Below the pieces are notes generated by a model. The model saw only the letters and a program-made list of their open reading frames with translations. It made no database searches and had not been told where the DNA came from. DNA of 42,194 nt from Metapseudomonas resinovorans DSM 21078 (GTDB taxonomy: Bacteria > Pseudomonadota > Gammaproteobacteria > Pseudomonadales > Pseudomonadaceae): assembly GCF_000423545.1 (NCBI RefSeq), contig NZ_KE384033.1:106996-149189 (forward strand), in the 5' to 3' direction. The translations under genes were made by a program, and so were the position numbers. Below, piece by piece: positions 6,752 through 14,931 of the stretch. How positions within the stretch are numbered: position 1 is the first letter of the stretch; each line of letters begins with the position of its first letter.

Positions 6752-7636
6752 ATGAACCTGTTCGAAGACATGCGGGTATTCGTGGTGGTGGTCGAGGCCG
6801 GTAGCTTTTCGGCAGCGGCGCAGCGGCTGAACATCGCCAAGTCGGTGGTCAGCCGGCGCATGAGCGCACTGGAGCGGCACCTGGAGTGCCGGTTGTTCAA
6901 CCGCACGACCCGGCGCCTCAGCCTCACCGAAACCGGCCTGGATTATTTCGAGCGCACCCAGCGCATTCTTCGTGACCTGGTCGAGGCCGAAGAAGCCACC
7001 CGCAGCCTGCAAAGCGAACTGCGCGGGCGGTTGCGCCTGGCGGCGCCCATGTCTTTCGGCCTCAAGTACCTGTCGCCGGCGCTCAATGAGTTCATGCAGG
7101 CCCATCCGGGATTGGAGGTGGAGCTGGACCTGAACGACCGCTACGTGGACCTGGTCAACGAGGGGTACGACCTGACCCTGCGCATCGGCCGCCTGCCCGA
7201 TTCCACCCTGGTAGCCCGCGAGCTGGGGCCTTGTCCCCATGCTGTCTGCGCCAGCCCCGGCTACCTTGCCGAACGCGGCACCCCCGAGGTGCCGGAGGAC
7301 CTGCGCGAGCACCAGTGCCTGGGGTACAAGAACCGCGCCAACAGCAGCCAGTGGCAGTTCCTCATGGGGCGTGAGTGGCGTTCGGTGGCGGTGCGGCCGC
7401 GGCTGATCGCCAACAATGGCGAGGTGCTGGTGCAGGCTGCGGTGGATGGCCTCGGGCTGGTGTCGCTGCCGCGCTTCCTGCTGGAGGAAAACCTGGCCAA
7501 GGGCCGGCTGGTGGAGGTGCTGCAGGACTTTGCGTTGCCCAGTTCGCAGATCTACGCGGTCTGTCCCCCAGGGCGCCGTTTGCCGGCCAAGGTGCGGGCC
7601 TTCATCGACTTCCTCGTAGAACGCTTTTCTCGCTAG
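6752..7636 (+). CDS. LysR-family transcriptional regulator (CrgA-like)
   Basis: This 294-residue protein has an N-terminal winged helix-turn-helix (residues 1-60, SFSAAAQRLNIAKSVVSRRMSALE) and a periplasmic-binding-protein-like effector domain from about residue 90, ending with the VRAFIDFLVERF motif usual for this subgroup. It lies downstream of the hydroquinone operon on the same strand, behind a block of repeats, so it is probably transcribed from its own promoter. It is the nearest candidate regulator of that operon, and a LysR-type box is present at 403-417. The link is inference: CrgA-like regulators control many unrelated genes and are often divergent from their targets, which is not the case here. 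Confidence 0.88.
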   Translation: MNLFEDMRVFVVVVEAGSFSAAAQRLNIAKSVVSRRMSALERHLECRLFNRTTRRLSLTETGLDYFERTQRILRDLVEAEEATRSLQSELRGRLRLAAPMSFGLKYLSPALNEFMQAHPGLEVELDLNDRYVDLVNEGYDLTLRIGRLPDSTLVARELGPCPHAVCASPGYLAERGTPEVPEDLREHQCLGYKNRANSSQWQFLMGREWRSVAVRPRLIANNGEVLVQAAVDGLGLVSLPRFLLEENLAKGRLVEVLQDFALPSSQIYAVCPPGRRLPAKVRAFIDFLVERFSR

Positions 7637-7683
7637 CCGCCGGGGACTAGGCTAGTGGCACTTTTCAGCAAACGGATAGTGCT

Positions 7684-8343
7684 ATGTCCACCGAGATTCA
7701 TGCCCAGTTCGCCGAAGCCCCCCTCACTGCCATCGAGGCCCGACTCGTCGGTAGCCTGATCGAGAAGCAGGCGACGACCCCCGAAGCCTACCCGTTGACC
7801 CTCAACGCCCTGGTGCTGGCCTGCAACCAGAAGACCAGCCGCGAACCGGTGATGAACGTCACCCCGGGCCAGGCCGGCCAGGCACTGCGCAACCTGGAGT
7901 CGCGTGGCCTGGTGAAGCTGGTGATGGGCAGTCGCGCCGACCGCTGGGAGCAGCGAACGGACAAGGCGCTGGAAATCGTACAGCCGCAGTTGATCCTGAT
8001 CGGCCTGCTGCTGCTGCGTGGCCCGCAGACCCTGGGCGAACTGCTGACCCGCAGCAATCGCATGACCGACTTCGACGACACCGAAGACGTCCGCCATCAG
8101 CTCGAGCGCCTGATCGCGCGTGGGCTGGTGGTGCTGATGCCGCGCCAGGGTGGCCAGCGCGAGGATCGTTACATGCACCTGATGGGCGAGCCGGCGGATC
8201 TGGAGGCCCTGATGGAAGCGCGCGCCAGCCAGCCGGAGCGTGGTGAGTCCCGTGCTGCTGCCGATGCGCGCATCGAAGAACTGGAGGCCCGGGTCGCCGA
8301 CCTGGAAGCCCGTCTGGCGCGTCTGGAAGACCGCGGCGAGTAA
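7684..8343 (+). CDS. yceH: YceH family protein (DUF480)
   Basis: This 219-residue protein is a conserved gamma-proteobacterial YceH. The N-terminal half carries the family hallmark [25 protein letters not shown] followed by the [11 protein letters not shown] segment; two winged-helix-like domains span about residues 10-175. The C-terminus (about 185-217) is a charged coiled coil with heptad-like [17 protein letters not shown]. No enzymatic residues are apparent, and the biological role is not established to my knowledge. It has its own upstream gap of 47 bp after the LysR gene, with an AT-richer stretch just before the start, and no obvious operon partner. Confidence 0.9.
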   Translation: MSTEIHAQFAEAPLTAIEARLVGSLIEKQATTPEAYPLTLNALVLACNQKTSREPVMNVTPGQAGQALRNLESRGLVKLVMGSRADRWEQRTDKALEIVQPQLILIGLLLLRGPQTLGELLTRSNRMTDFDDTEDVRHQLERLIARGLVVLMPRQGGQREDRYMHLMGEPADLEALMEARASQPERGESRAAADARIEELEARVADLEARLARLEDRGE

Positions 8344-8449
8344 AGAACTGCGGGGCGCCGGCTGTCCGTCGATGTCGCCCCGACGATTTCCCTGCGTGAC
8401 CCGACCTGCGATCCTGTCGCAACCGTGAAACACCGCCCCTGAGGTATCC

Positions 8450-9580
8450 ATGAAGATCAGCTCGGACTTCGACAGCGGCAATATCGAAGTGATTGACGCC
8501 AGCAACCCGCAGCAGGTGCTACTGGCCATGCGCCCGGACCTGAAGAGCCACCACTTCCAGTGGTTCCACTTCAAGGTCGAGGACATGACCCCCGGCCAGC
8601 GCCACGGCTTCAGCCTGACCAATGCCGGGCAGTCCGCCTACAGCCACGCCTGGGCCGGCTACAACGCCGCCGCCTCCTACGACCAGGTCAACTGGTTCCG
8701 AGTCCCCAGCAGTTTCGACGACAAGGGCCTGCACTTCGCCCTGGAGCCCACCCACGAGCAGATCTGGTTTGCCTATTTCGAGCCTTACAGCCGTGCCCGT
8801 CACGACTGGCTGATCAGCGAAGCCCTGGACAAGGCCGGCGCCGAGGTCGTGGCTATCGGTACGAGCATCGAGGGTCGCGAGATCCCGCTGCTGCGCGTGA
8901 GCCGCAACCCGAATGCCCAGCGCAAGGTCTGGATCATCGCCCAGCAGCACCCCGGCGAGCACATGGCCGAGTGGTACATGGAGGGCGTGATCGAGCGCCT
9001 GTCGAAGCGCGGCGATGCCGAAGTGGACGCGTTGCTGGCCAAGGCCGACCTTTACCTGGTGCCGAACATGAACCCGGACGGCGCCTTCCGCGGTCACCTG
9101 CGTACCAACGCCGCCGGCAAGGACTTGAACCGCGCCTGGCAGTCGGCCGACGACACCGAGACGCCCGAGGTGTTCTTCGTCCAGCAGCAGATGCGCAAGG
9201 TAGGTGTAGACCTCTTCCTCGACATCCACGGCGACGAGGAAATCCCCCACGTGTTCACCGCCGGTTGCGAAGGCAACCCCGGCTATACGCCGCGCCTGGA
9301 AGCCCTGGAAAGCGAGTTCCGCCAGCGCCTGGTGGACATGGGGGCGGAGTTCCAGACGAAGTTCGGCTACCCCCGCGACGAGCCGGGCAAGGCCAACACC
9401 ACCCTGGCCTGCAATGCGGTGGGCATGGCCTTTGACTGCCTGTCGTTCACCATCGAGATGCCATTCAAGGACCACGACGACAACCCGCACCCGCGCACGG
9501 CCTGGAACGGCGACCGTTCCAAGCGCCTGGGCAAGGACGTGCTGACGGTGATCGCGGCAATGGTGGACAAGCTGCGCTGA
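8450..9580 (+). CDS. M14-family zinc carboxypeptidase (cytosolic CCP-like)
   Basis: This 376-residue protein belongs to the M14 metallocarboxypeptidases, in the bacterial subgroup related to cytosolic carboxypeptidases (nna1/AGBL). The N-terminal beta-sandwich domain characteristic of that subgroup covers about residues 1-115. The zinc ligands are His167 and Glu170 (HPGE) and His260 (DIHGDEE); Glu336 in FTIEMPFKD is the catalytic general base. NMNPDG (206-211) and DLNRAW (225-230) supply substrate-binding residues. It has no signal peptide, so it is cytoplasmic. The natural substrate of the bacterial enzymes is not clear; eukaryotic relatives trim C-terminal glutamates. The CDS starts at 8450 about 100 bp after yceH and is convergent with the next gene. 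Confidence 0.9.
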   Translation: MKISSDFDSGNIEVIDASNPQQVLLAMRPDLKSHHFQWFHFKVEDMTPGQRHGFSLTNAGQSAYSHAWAGYNAAASYDQVNWFRVPSSFDDKGLHFALEPTHEQIWFAYFEPYSRARHDWLISEALDKAGAEVVAIGTSIEGREIPLLRVSRNPNAQRKVWIIAQQHPGEHMAEWYMEGVIERLSKRGDAEVDALLAKADLYLVPNMNPDGAFRGHLRTNAAGKDLNRAWQSADDTETPEVFFVQQQMRKVGVDLFLDIHGDEEIPHVFTAGCEGNPGYTPRLEALESEFRQRLVDMGAEFQTKFGYPRDEPGKANTTLACNAVGMAFDCLSFTIEMPFKDHDDNPHPRTAWNGDRSKRLGKDVLTVIAAMVDKLR

Positions 9581-9591
9581 GCGCAGCGTAG

Positions 9592-9632
9592 CCCATCCTA
9601 CAAAGGTGCCACCGCGCTTTTCGTAGGATGGG
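9592..9632. repeat. GTAGGATGGG palindrome between convergent genes
   Basis: CCCATCCTAC (9592-9601) and GTAGGATGGG (9623-9632) form a 10-bp inverted repeat around 21 nt. It sits between the ends of the carboxypeptidase and serine acetyltransferase genes and may serve as a shared terminator. Related half-sites occur near 17436, 22832 and 27114. Confidence 0.6.
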
Positions 9633-9672
9633 TAGAGGAACGACACCCATCAGCGTGGCCCGGCCGTGGCAC

Positions 9673-10614
9673 TCAAACCCCGCATTCGTTCTGCAGGTTG
9701 GCCTGGGTGATGTTGCTGCCTTCCGGCACGCTGCGGGTCAGCCAGACGTTACCGCCGATGGTGGAACCCTTGCCGATGGTGATGCGGCCGAGGATGGTCG
9801 CGCCGGCATAGATCACCACATCGTCCTCGACGATCGGGTGACGCGGTTGCCCCTTCTGCAGATTGCCTTCCTCGTCCGATGGGAAGCGCTTGGCGCCCAG
9901 GGTTACCGCCTGGTAGATGCGGACACGCTCGCCGATGATCGCGGTCTCGCCGATGACGACGCCCGTGCCATGGTCGATGAAGAAGCTCTTGCCGATCTGT
10001 GCGCCGGGGTGAATGTCGATGCCGGTGGCCGAATGGGCGATCTCGGCGATCATCCGCGCCAGCAACGGCAGCCCGGCCTTGTAGAAGTAATGGGCCAGGC
10101 GATGGTGGATCACCGCATGCACGCCCGGATAGCAGATCAGCACTTCGTCGACGCTGCGCGCCGCCGGGTCGCCCTGGAAGGCGGCCAGCACGTCGGTATC
10201 CAGCAGCACCCGCAGCTTGGGCAGGGTGGCGGCGAATCCCTTGACGATCTCGATGGCCTGGCAGGCGATGTCATCGCCGCTGGCGCCATTTTGTCGTGCG
10301 GCGTAGGAGAGCTCGCGGCGCACTTCACCGGCCAGGGCATTGAGCGCGACGTCCAGGGTGTGGCCGACGTAGAAGTCCTCGCTTTCCTCACGCAGGTCTG
10401 CCGGGCCGAGGCGCATGGGGAAGAGGGCGCCGCCCAGGGCCTCGATGATATGCCCGACAGTGACGCGCGACGGCAGTTCGCGGCCGCCACGGTCCTGCAG
10501 GCGGCCATGCTGGCTGCGCCATTGGGCGCGGGCATCGCGCAGGTCGTTGACGATCTGGTCGAGCTGCCAGTTCACCGGCTGGCAGCCGGTGGCGACGTAG
10601 GGAAGTCTGTTCAT
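9673..10614 (-). CDS. epsC: Serine O-acetyltransferase, EpsC type
   Basis: This 313-residue left-handed beta-helix acyltransferase makes O-acetylserine from serine and acetyl-CoA, the first step of cysteine synthesis. Helical N-terminal domain residues (about 15-190) precede hexapeptide repeats from about 195. Catalytic residues by analogy with CysE are Asp200 (GIDIHPGA) and His215 (DHGTGVVIGE). The N-terminus is longer than in E. coli CysE, and the shape matches the EpsC subgroup that often accompanies a second cysteine synthase in Pseudomonas. No cysteine synthase gene is adjacent. The start at 10612-10614 was chosen for the family N-terminus. Confidence 0.88.
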   Translation of the reverse strand: MNRLPYVATGCQPVNWQLDQIVNDLRDARAQWRSQHGRLQDRGGRELPSRVTVGHIIEALGGALFPMRLGPADLREESEDFYVGHTLDVALNALAGEVRRELSYAARQNGASGDDIACQAIEIVKGFAATLPKLRVLLDTDVLAAFQGDPAARSVDEVLICYPGVHAVIHHRLAHYFYKAGLPLLARMIAEIAHSATGIDIHPGAQIGKSFFIDHGTGVVIGETAIIGERVRIYQAVTLGAKRFPSDEEGNLQKGQPRHPIVEDDVVIYAGATILGRITIGKGSTIGGNVWLTRSVPEGSNITQANLQNECGV

Positions 10615-10659
10615 TGGGGTACCTGTATGGCGCGGTCCGGATCGCTATAGCGTGCGGAG

Positions 10660-10687
10660 AATCACCTGTTTTCCGCAAGAGGTGATT
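10660..10687. promoter_or_regulatory. Inverted repeat upstream of the serine acetyltransferase gene
   Basis: AATCACCT (10660-10667) and AGGTGATT (10680-10687) are perfect arms around 12 nt. The element lies between the end of the exporter gene and the start of epsC, both on the minus strand. No T-tract follows, so an operator or a Rho-independent-like hairpin without tail are both possible. Confidence 0.4.
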
Positions 10688-10703
10688 TGCGGTAAACCTG
10701 TGC

Positions 10704-11597
10704 TCAGTCGGCTGGCACCAGGGGCTGGGCCTGCTGGCGCGGCGGTGCCGTGACAGTACAACCGATGGAGGCAAGGATGATGCAGAGGATCGCCAGCCAC
10801 TGCAGCAGCGACAGGTGCTCGCCGAGGAAGATCAGCCCGGAGAGCGCGCCGAATGCCGGCTCGATGCTCATCAGGGTGCCGAACGTCTGCGCTGGCAGGC
10901 GGGTGAGGGCGATCATTTCCAGGGTGTAGGGGATGGCCGTGGAGAGCAGGGCGACGGCCAGGGCTACGGGCAACAGTTCCGGGCGCAGGAGGTCGGTGCC
11001 GGCGTGCACGATGCCGACCGGGGCGATGAAGAGGGCGGCCACCAGCACGCCCAGCGCGGCACCCTGCATGCCGTGGTCGCTGCCGGCCCGCGCACCGTAG
11101 AGGATGTACAGCGCCCAGCAGATGCCCGCACCCAGGGCGTAGGCCATGCCGGTCAGGTCCAGGTGGCCGCCGGTCTTGCCGAGCGGCAGCAGGAGCCAGA
11201 GACCCAGGGCCGCCAGGCCGATCCAGATGAAGTCGATGGCCCGCCGCGAAGCGAACAGCGCCACCGCCAGCGGCCCGGTGAATTCCAGCGCGACGGCGAT
11301 GCCCAGCGGGATGGTGCGCAGGGACATGTAGAACAGCAGGTTCATGCCGCCCAGGGCCAGGCCGTACATGATCAGCGGTCGCAGGGACGCCTTGCTGATG
11401 CGCGCGCGCCACGGGCGCAGGATCAGCGCGAGGATGATGGCGGCAAACACCAGGCGCAGGGTGGTGGTGCCCTGGGCGCCGATGACCGGGAACAGGGTCT
11501 TGGCCAGGGAGGCGCCACTCTGGATGGAAGCCATGGCCACCATGAGGACGGAAACTGGCAGCAGGGTGGAGGCGAGGCGGCTCGACAGCGGGGGCAT
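10704..11597 (-). CDS. rhtA: EamA/DMT-family exporter, RhtA-like
   Basis: This 297-residue inner-membrane protein has about ten predicted transmembrane helices arranged as two EamA repeats (about residues 10-140 and 150-285). It resembles RhtA, the threonine/homoserine exporter, with features such as LALGGMNLLFYMSLRTIPLGIAVALEF and SIEPAFGALSGLIFLGE in the second repeat. The exported substrate in this organism is likely an amino acid or related metabolite. The ATG at 11595-11597 starts a typical membrane N-terminus; the frame is open far upstream but only as antisense of the regulator. It is divergent from an XRE-cupin regulator gene with a palindrome between them, which suggests regulation by that protein. 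Confidence 0.85.
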   Translation of the reverse strand: MPPLSSRLASTLLPVSVLMVAMASIQSGASLAKTLFPVIGAQGTTTLRLVFAAIILALILRPWRARISKASLRPLIMYGLALGGMNLLFYMSLRTIPLGIAVALEFTGPLAVALFASRRAIDFIWIGLAALGLWLLLPLGKTGGHLDLTGMAYALGAGICWALYILYGARAGSDHGMQGAALGVLVAALFIAPVGIVHAGTDLLRPELLPVALAVALLSTAIPYTLEMIALTRLPAQTFGTLMSIEPAFGALSGLIFLGEHLSLLQWLAILCIILASIGCTVTAPPRQQAQPLVPAD

Positions 11598-11640
11598 TTG
11601 GCGGAATCCGAAATGTAGAAGGGCTGGCGTCTTGATATGC

Positions 11641-11655
11641 TTATGTGCAACATAA
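11641..11655. promoter_or_regulatory. Palindromic operator between rhtA-like gene and XRE-cupin gene
   Basis: TTATGTGCAACATAA is a perfect 6-bp inverted repeat with a 3-nt centre in the 75-bp divergent gap. A related half, ATATGTTGC, follows at about 11680, overlapping the regulator's start. The placement suits repression of both divergent genes by the XRE-cupin protein. Confidence 0.5.
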
Positions 11656-11672
11656 TGCGCAAAAGCCAGGGT

Positions 11673-12245
11673 ATGAGCAATATGTTGCCCAAATCGGATG
11701 AACGTCCCAACGTCCTCGAACACGTCTCGGAAAACGTCCGCCGTCTGCGTCGCGCAGCAGGTCTGAGCCAGGAAGCCCTGGCCACGGCTGCAGGTGTCAG
11801 CCGGCGCATGCTGGTGGGCATCGAGGGTGGCGATGTGAATGTCAGCCTGGCCACCCTGGATCGCATCGCCGCGGCCCTTGGGGTGCTGTTCCCCGATCTG
11901 GTGCAGCAGCCGGATCGTCCCGACCGTTCCCGTATCAATGCCGTGGCCTGGGTGGGCAGCAAACCGGGCAGCCGCGCCACCCTGCTGGCCAGTTCGGCGA
12001 CTCGCCATGAAGTCGAGCTCTGGAGCTGGTCACTGGCGCCGGGCGAGCGCTACACGGCTGAGCCGGATGCCGAAGGCTGGCGCGAGATGATCTTTGTGAT
12101 CGAGGGCAGCCTCAGTGTGCTGCGCGGCGATGAAAAGCAGCGGGTCGAGGCCGGAGACTTCCTGGTGTTCGGCAGTGACCGACTTTACACCTATGCCAAT
12201 GAAGGCGAGGTGGTGGTGCGTTTCGTTCGCAATGTGCTGACCTGA
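11673..12245 (+). CDS. XRE-family regulator with C-terminal cupin domain
   Basis: This is a 190-residue regulator. Residues about 18-75 are an XRE/Cro-type helix-turn-helix (LRRAAGLSQEALATAAGVSRRMLVGIEGG); residues about 110-188 are a small cupin with the pattern EMIFVIEGSLSVLRGDEKQRVEAGDFLVF, an effector-sensing domain. The cupin has few metal ligands. The family usually represses a divergent transporter or catabolic gene, here the RhtA-like exporter. The start is ambiguous: ATG at 11673 is annotated, but AGGG at 11668-11671 is better spaced for the in-frame ATG at 11682. A palindrome just upstream is the likely binding site. Confidence 0.85.
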   Translation: MSNMLPKSDERPNVLEHVSENVRRLRRAAGLSQEALATAAGVSRRMLVGIEGGDVNVSLATLDRIAAALGVLFPDLVQQPDRPDRSRINAVAWVGSKPGSRATLLASSATRHEVELWSWSLAPGERYTAEPDAEGWREMIFVIEGSLSVLRGDEKQRVEAGDFLVFGSDRLYTYANEGEVVVRFVRNVLT

Positions 12246-12278
12246 ACCTCAGAGATAGCCGGAAGCCTCGTAGTGGGT

Positions 12279-12304
12279 GGACGGCGCTTTTTCGTCCGCC
12301 GTCC
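12279..12304. terminator. Hairpin between convergent genes
   Basis: GGACGGCG (12279-12286) and CGCCGTCC (12297-12304) are perfect arms with a 10-nt loop containing TTTTT. It lies between the ends of the XRE-cupin gene (+) and the DUF5629-like gene (-). No T-tract follows on either strand, so terminator function is probable only by position. Confidence 0.4.
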
Positions 12305-12333
12305 GGCGCGCGAGCGTTGATGGAGGAGGGCCG

Positions 12334-12663
12334 TTACGCCTGCTCGTCCTCATCCCCGGCGTCACCGCCGAAGGCATCCAGGCAGCGCAGTAGGTGCTCG
12401 CCGTCGGTTCCAGCCAGCTTCCAGCAGCCGGTCTCGGCGTCGAAACCTGCGCTCTGCACGGCAGCCTGGGTGAAGCGCCATTCGCGGCGGGTGCGACCGT
12501 CAATGCACTCGACCCGCAGCAGCTGGGCGTCGGGATCACCCGGCTGGCCGGCTTCCAGCGCGTCCAGCAGTGTGTCATCCAAGTCGAACTCCCAGGCGTG
12601 AAGGTCGTCGATTTCCAGCATGTCGGCGGCCAGTAGGGCATCCAGCAGGGTTGGGTGAGTCAT
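12334..12663 (-). CDS. Conserved Pseudomonas hypothetical (DUF5629-like)
   Basis: This acidic protein of 109 residues starts MTHPTLLDALLAADMLEIDDLHAWEF and ends in a cluster of Asp/Glu. It resembles the small cytoplasmic DUF5629 proteins of Pseudomonas, an assignment from memory. No catalytic motif or membrane segment is seen. The start is not certain: an in-frame ATG at 12721-12723 overlaps the stop of the upstream oxygenase gene as ATGA, which would add 20 residues and couple translation, while the family-like N-terminus begins at 12663. Either way it is probably co-transcribed with the oxygenase fusion gene. Confidence 0.7.
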   Translation of the reverse strand: MTHPTLLDALLAADMLEIDDLHAWEFDLDDTLLDALEAGQPGDPDAQLLRVECIDGRTRREWRFTQAAVQSAGFDAETGCWKLAGTDGEHLLRCLDAFGGDAGDEDEQA

Positions 12664-12719
12664 GGGACGTGTATCCATCAATCGGTCGAGTGGCGCGGGA
12701 TGATAAGCCAGGACGCCCG

Positions 12720-13820
12720 TCATTGCTCGGCCGAGCTTGCCAGGTACTGCTGGTTTTCATCGCGAATGCGCCGGCCTTCTTCATCGTAGAGGAAGGGCAG
12801 GAACATATAGCGGCGCCCGGCAGTGACCGGGGTGGCCTCATGCAGCAATGAGCAGGAGAACACCACGGCGCCGCCCGTTGGGGCGCTGTACAGGCTGCGG
12901 CCGAACTCCGGGAAGCGCAGGCAGCCACCTTCGTACTCGCCGCTGTTGAGGAACAGGGAGACGGCGAAGCGGCGGTGGGCGGTGCCCTTGGTGGTGTTGT
13001 CGCGATGGGGGCGGAAGTGGCCGCCTTCTTCGGCGTCGTAGCAGGCCACCAGGTAACGCTCCATGCGCGTGGCATGGAACTGGAACGCCTTGAGCAGTTC
13101 CGGCACCAGCCGTGTGGTGATGCGGTGGGCGCAGGTGTCGCGCAGTTTATCGTCGTCCAGGGAGCAGTCGCGGCGGCGCTTGTGGTCATGCTTGACCTCC
13201 TCCACCGTCTTGCCGTCACGCTCGATCATGTAGCCGGACTCGGTACCTCCATGCCGGTCGTAGTAGTCGATCAGCGCTTTGCACAGGCCCGGCTCGAAGA
13301 TCCGTGGGATAACCAGCACCGGCGCCTGGGCCCGGGCGATACTCGCCGGGCGTATGGGGTCCTGGGCCTGGAGCAGGGCGAGGAGGGCGTCCACATGGCC
13401 TTCGCCACCGGGCCGGATGGGCAGCGCGGCGATTACCCGCAGGCGCGGGTCGAGCAGGTAAGTCATCTGGCGGATGGCGCCGTTTTCCCGTTGCACGCCA
13501 TACAGGTTGCAGATGGTGCGGTCGAAGTCCCAGAAGAAGCGGATGCCGGGCAACAGGTCACGGATGCGCTGTTGCTCGCGATCACGCGGGTCGACCGTGA
13601 CGCCGAAGAAGCTCGCCTGGTCGTCGTCGAAGCGCTCGCGGCGCGCCAGCAGGTCGGTGAGTACGCGCGCTGCCGTCGGGTCCGAGGATGACCCCAGGAA
13701 GCTGAGGGCGATATAGCGCCCGGCGACGGTATCGAAGGTGAAGCGTTCCCGGCTGGGGGTGCTGCTGGTGAACCAGGGCACCGCTTCGCCCGGGTCCACG
13801 GGGGAATTGCGCTGGGTCAT
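12720..13820 (-). CDS. Peroxiredoxin-like domain fused to 2OG-Fe(II) oxygenase
   Basis: This 366-residue protein has two domains. Residues about 8-155 follow the AhpC/TSA thioredoxin fold (FGVTVDPRDREQQRIRDLLPGIRFFWD), but where peroxiredoxins have the P-x-C-T active site this protein reads LGSSSDPT (about 42-49), so the peroxidatic cysteine is absent. Residues about 168-348 are a prolyl-4-hydroxylase-type 2-oxoglutarate oxygenase with iron ligands His272 and Asp274 (PHRDN) and His327 (LLHEATPV), and Arg336/337 for 2-oxoglutarate. The start at 13818-13820 is set by a strong GGAGG with a 5-nt spacer. The peroxiredoxin part may serve as a binding or scaffold domain. The hydroxylated substrate is unknown; no signal peptide is seen. 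Confidence 0.82.
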   Translation of the reverse strand: MTQRNSPVDPGEAVPWFTSSTPSRERFTFDTVAGRYIALSFLGSSSDPTAARVLTDLLARRERFDDDQASFFGVTVDPRDREQQRIRDLLPGIRFFWDFDRTICNLYGVQRENGAIRQMTYLLDPRLRVIAALPIRPGGEGHVDALLALLQAQDPIRPASIARAQAPVLVIPRIFEPGLCKALIDYYDRHGGTESGYMIERDGKTVEEVKHDHKRRRDCSLDDDKLRDTCAHRITTRLVPELLKAFQFHATRMERYLVACYDAEEGGHFRPHRDNTTKGTAHRRFAVSLFLNSGEYEGGCLRFPEFGRSLYSAPTGGAVVFSCSLLHEATPVTAGRRYMFLPFLYDEEGRRIRDENQQYLASSAEQ

Positions 13821-14018
13821 GGTTGCCTCCATCTGCTTGAACTCAAGCTAGACCACCCGCATTCCGCGTGCCTTGCCCGCCGCCGGACGCGGCGTCGCAG
13901 GGTATGACCGGTGCTTTACTCGTTCCCGGGCGGCCAACCTATGCCGGGTTCAAGCGGAGAGGCTGGTTCTGACCGGGGCTTGCCGACGCCCGGGAGGCGG
14001 TCGGTTCCGGGCCACTCT

Positions 14019-14053
14019 GTAGGCTGGGCCGAGTGCAGCGAAGCCCAGCCTAC
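14019..14053. repeat. GTAGGCTGGGC palindrome
   Basis: GTAGGCTGGGC (14019-14029) and GCCCAGCCTAC (14043-14053) form an 11-bp stem with a 13-nt loop just after the DUF2790 gene, where it could end the peroxidase operon. The remainder of 13821-14066 shows no gene and holds the promoter of the oxygenase gene. Confidence 0.6.
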
Positions 14054-14066
14054 AGATGCGCTGGTC

Positions 14067-14324
14067 TCAATAGTCGTTCTTGCACCCGGTTCCCCAGACC
14101 AGGTACTCGATCGTCTTCTCTTGCATCTGGCTGTCCTCATACGTCATGCGCGCCGGCCCGATACCGCAGAAGGTAGAGAGGTCGGTCATCTGCACCACCC
14201 GGGCGATATCCAGGTGCACCCCGTACTCGTACTGGGTAACGGGCTGCGTCGCCTGGTCGGTCGTGGCGGCCAGGGCGGCGGTGGAGGCAAGGCTGAGAGT
14301 CAGGGCGACGACAAGGGTTTTCAT
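14067..14324 (-). CDS. DUF2790 family small periplasmic protein
   Basis: This 85-residue protein begins with a signal peptide (about residues 1-19, ending ALA). The mature part has the DUF2790 pattern: YEYGVHLDIARVVQMTD, then CGIGPARMTYEDSQ, an aromatic strand and a final G-x-GC, giving two cysteines that could form a disulfide. This family is typical of Pseudomonas and its function is unknown. An AGGAG site precedes the ATG. It starts 46 bp after the cytochrome b561 gene on the same strand, so it is probably the last gene of the sigma-controlled peroxidase operon. Confidence 0.85.
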   Translation of the reverse strand: MKTLVVALTLSLASTAALAATTDQATQPVTQYEYGVHLDIARVVQMTDLSTFCGIGPARMTYEDSQMQEKTIEYLVWGTGCKNDY

Positions 14325-14370
14325 AGTGGATTCTCCTGCTGGAGAGGGGAGGTTGCGGGAAGTCCCGCGT

Positions 14371-14931
14371 CTACTGACCGTCAGGCATCGGGCGAATGCC
14401 GCTGCCGGTGGTCATGCTCGAGAGCACGCCATCCCTACGGATGAGCGCGTGATAGAGGGCCGCCGCCAGGTGCGCCAGGATGCTGATGAACAGCAGGTAC
14501 GCCAGTACAGTGTGGGCCAGGCGCAGCGAGGCATAGAGCCGGGCGTCCTGCGGGGCGATGGGCGGCAGCAATACGGACTCGTGGAGCGCCACCGGGTAGC
14601 CCCCAGCGGACTGCATCGCCCAGCCCACCAGCGGCAGGGCGAGCATCAGGGCGTACAGCATCAGATGGGACAGCTTGGCGACTGCCCGTTGCCAGCCGGG
14701 CATGTCACCGGGCAGGGGCGGTGTGGGACTGGCCAGGCGCACGGCCAGACGGATCAGTACCAAGGCCAGCAAGGTCACGCCCAGGGGCTTGTGCAGGGCC
14801 ACCAGGGTGCTGTGGCGCGGGGACAGGTCGTCCACCATGCTGACGCCGATGAAGAGCATGGCCAGCAGCAGGATCGCCATCAGCCAGTGAATGACCCGCA
14901 GCAACAGGCTGAAATGGGTGGGCGCAGTCAT
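14371..14931 (-). CDS. Cytochrome b561
   Basis: This 186-residue inner-membrane protein belongs to the bacterial cytochrome b561 (CybB-like) family, with four transmembrane helices at about 10-30, 42-65, 85-108 and 133-160. Candidate b-haem histidines are His14 in LLRVIHWLMA, His47 in LVALHKPLG and others in the third and fourth helices (LSHLMLYALM, RLAHTVLAYL). Such proteins oxidise quinol and pass electrons to partners at the periplasmic face. Its ATG overlaps the stop of the catalase-related peroxidase gene (ATGA), a strong sign that the two products work together. It probably supplies electrons to the peroxidase; this pairing is inference from gene order. Confidence 0.88.
   Translation of the reverse strand: MTAPTHFSLLLRVIHWLMAILLLAMLFIGVSMVDDLSPRHSTLVALHKPLGVTLLALVLIRLAVRLASPTPPLPGDMPGWQRAVAKLSHLMLYALMLALPLVGWAMQSAGGYPVALHESVLLPPIAPQDARLYASLRLAHTVLAYLLFISILAHLAAALYHALIRRDGVLSSMTTGSGIRPMPDGQ

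Noticed and set aside
6752-7636. Naming the LysR gene pnpR
   Set aside because: Its position downstream in the same direction and CrgA-like sequence do not establish that it controls the hydroquinone operon, and the PnpR box I recall was not found.
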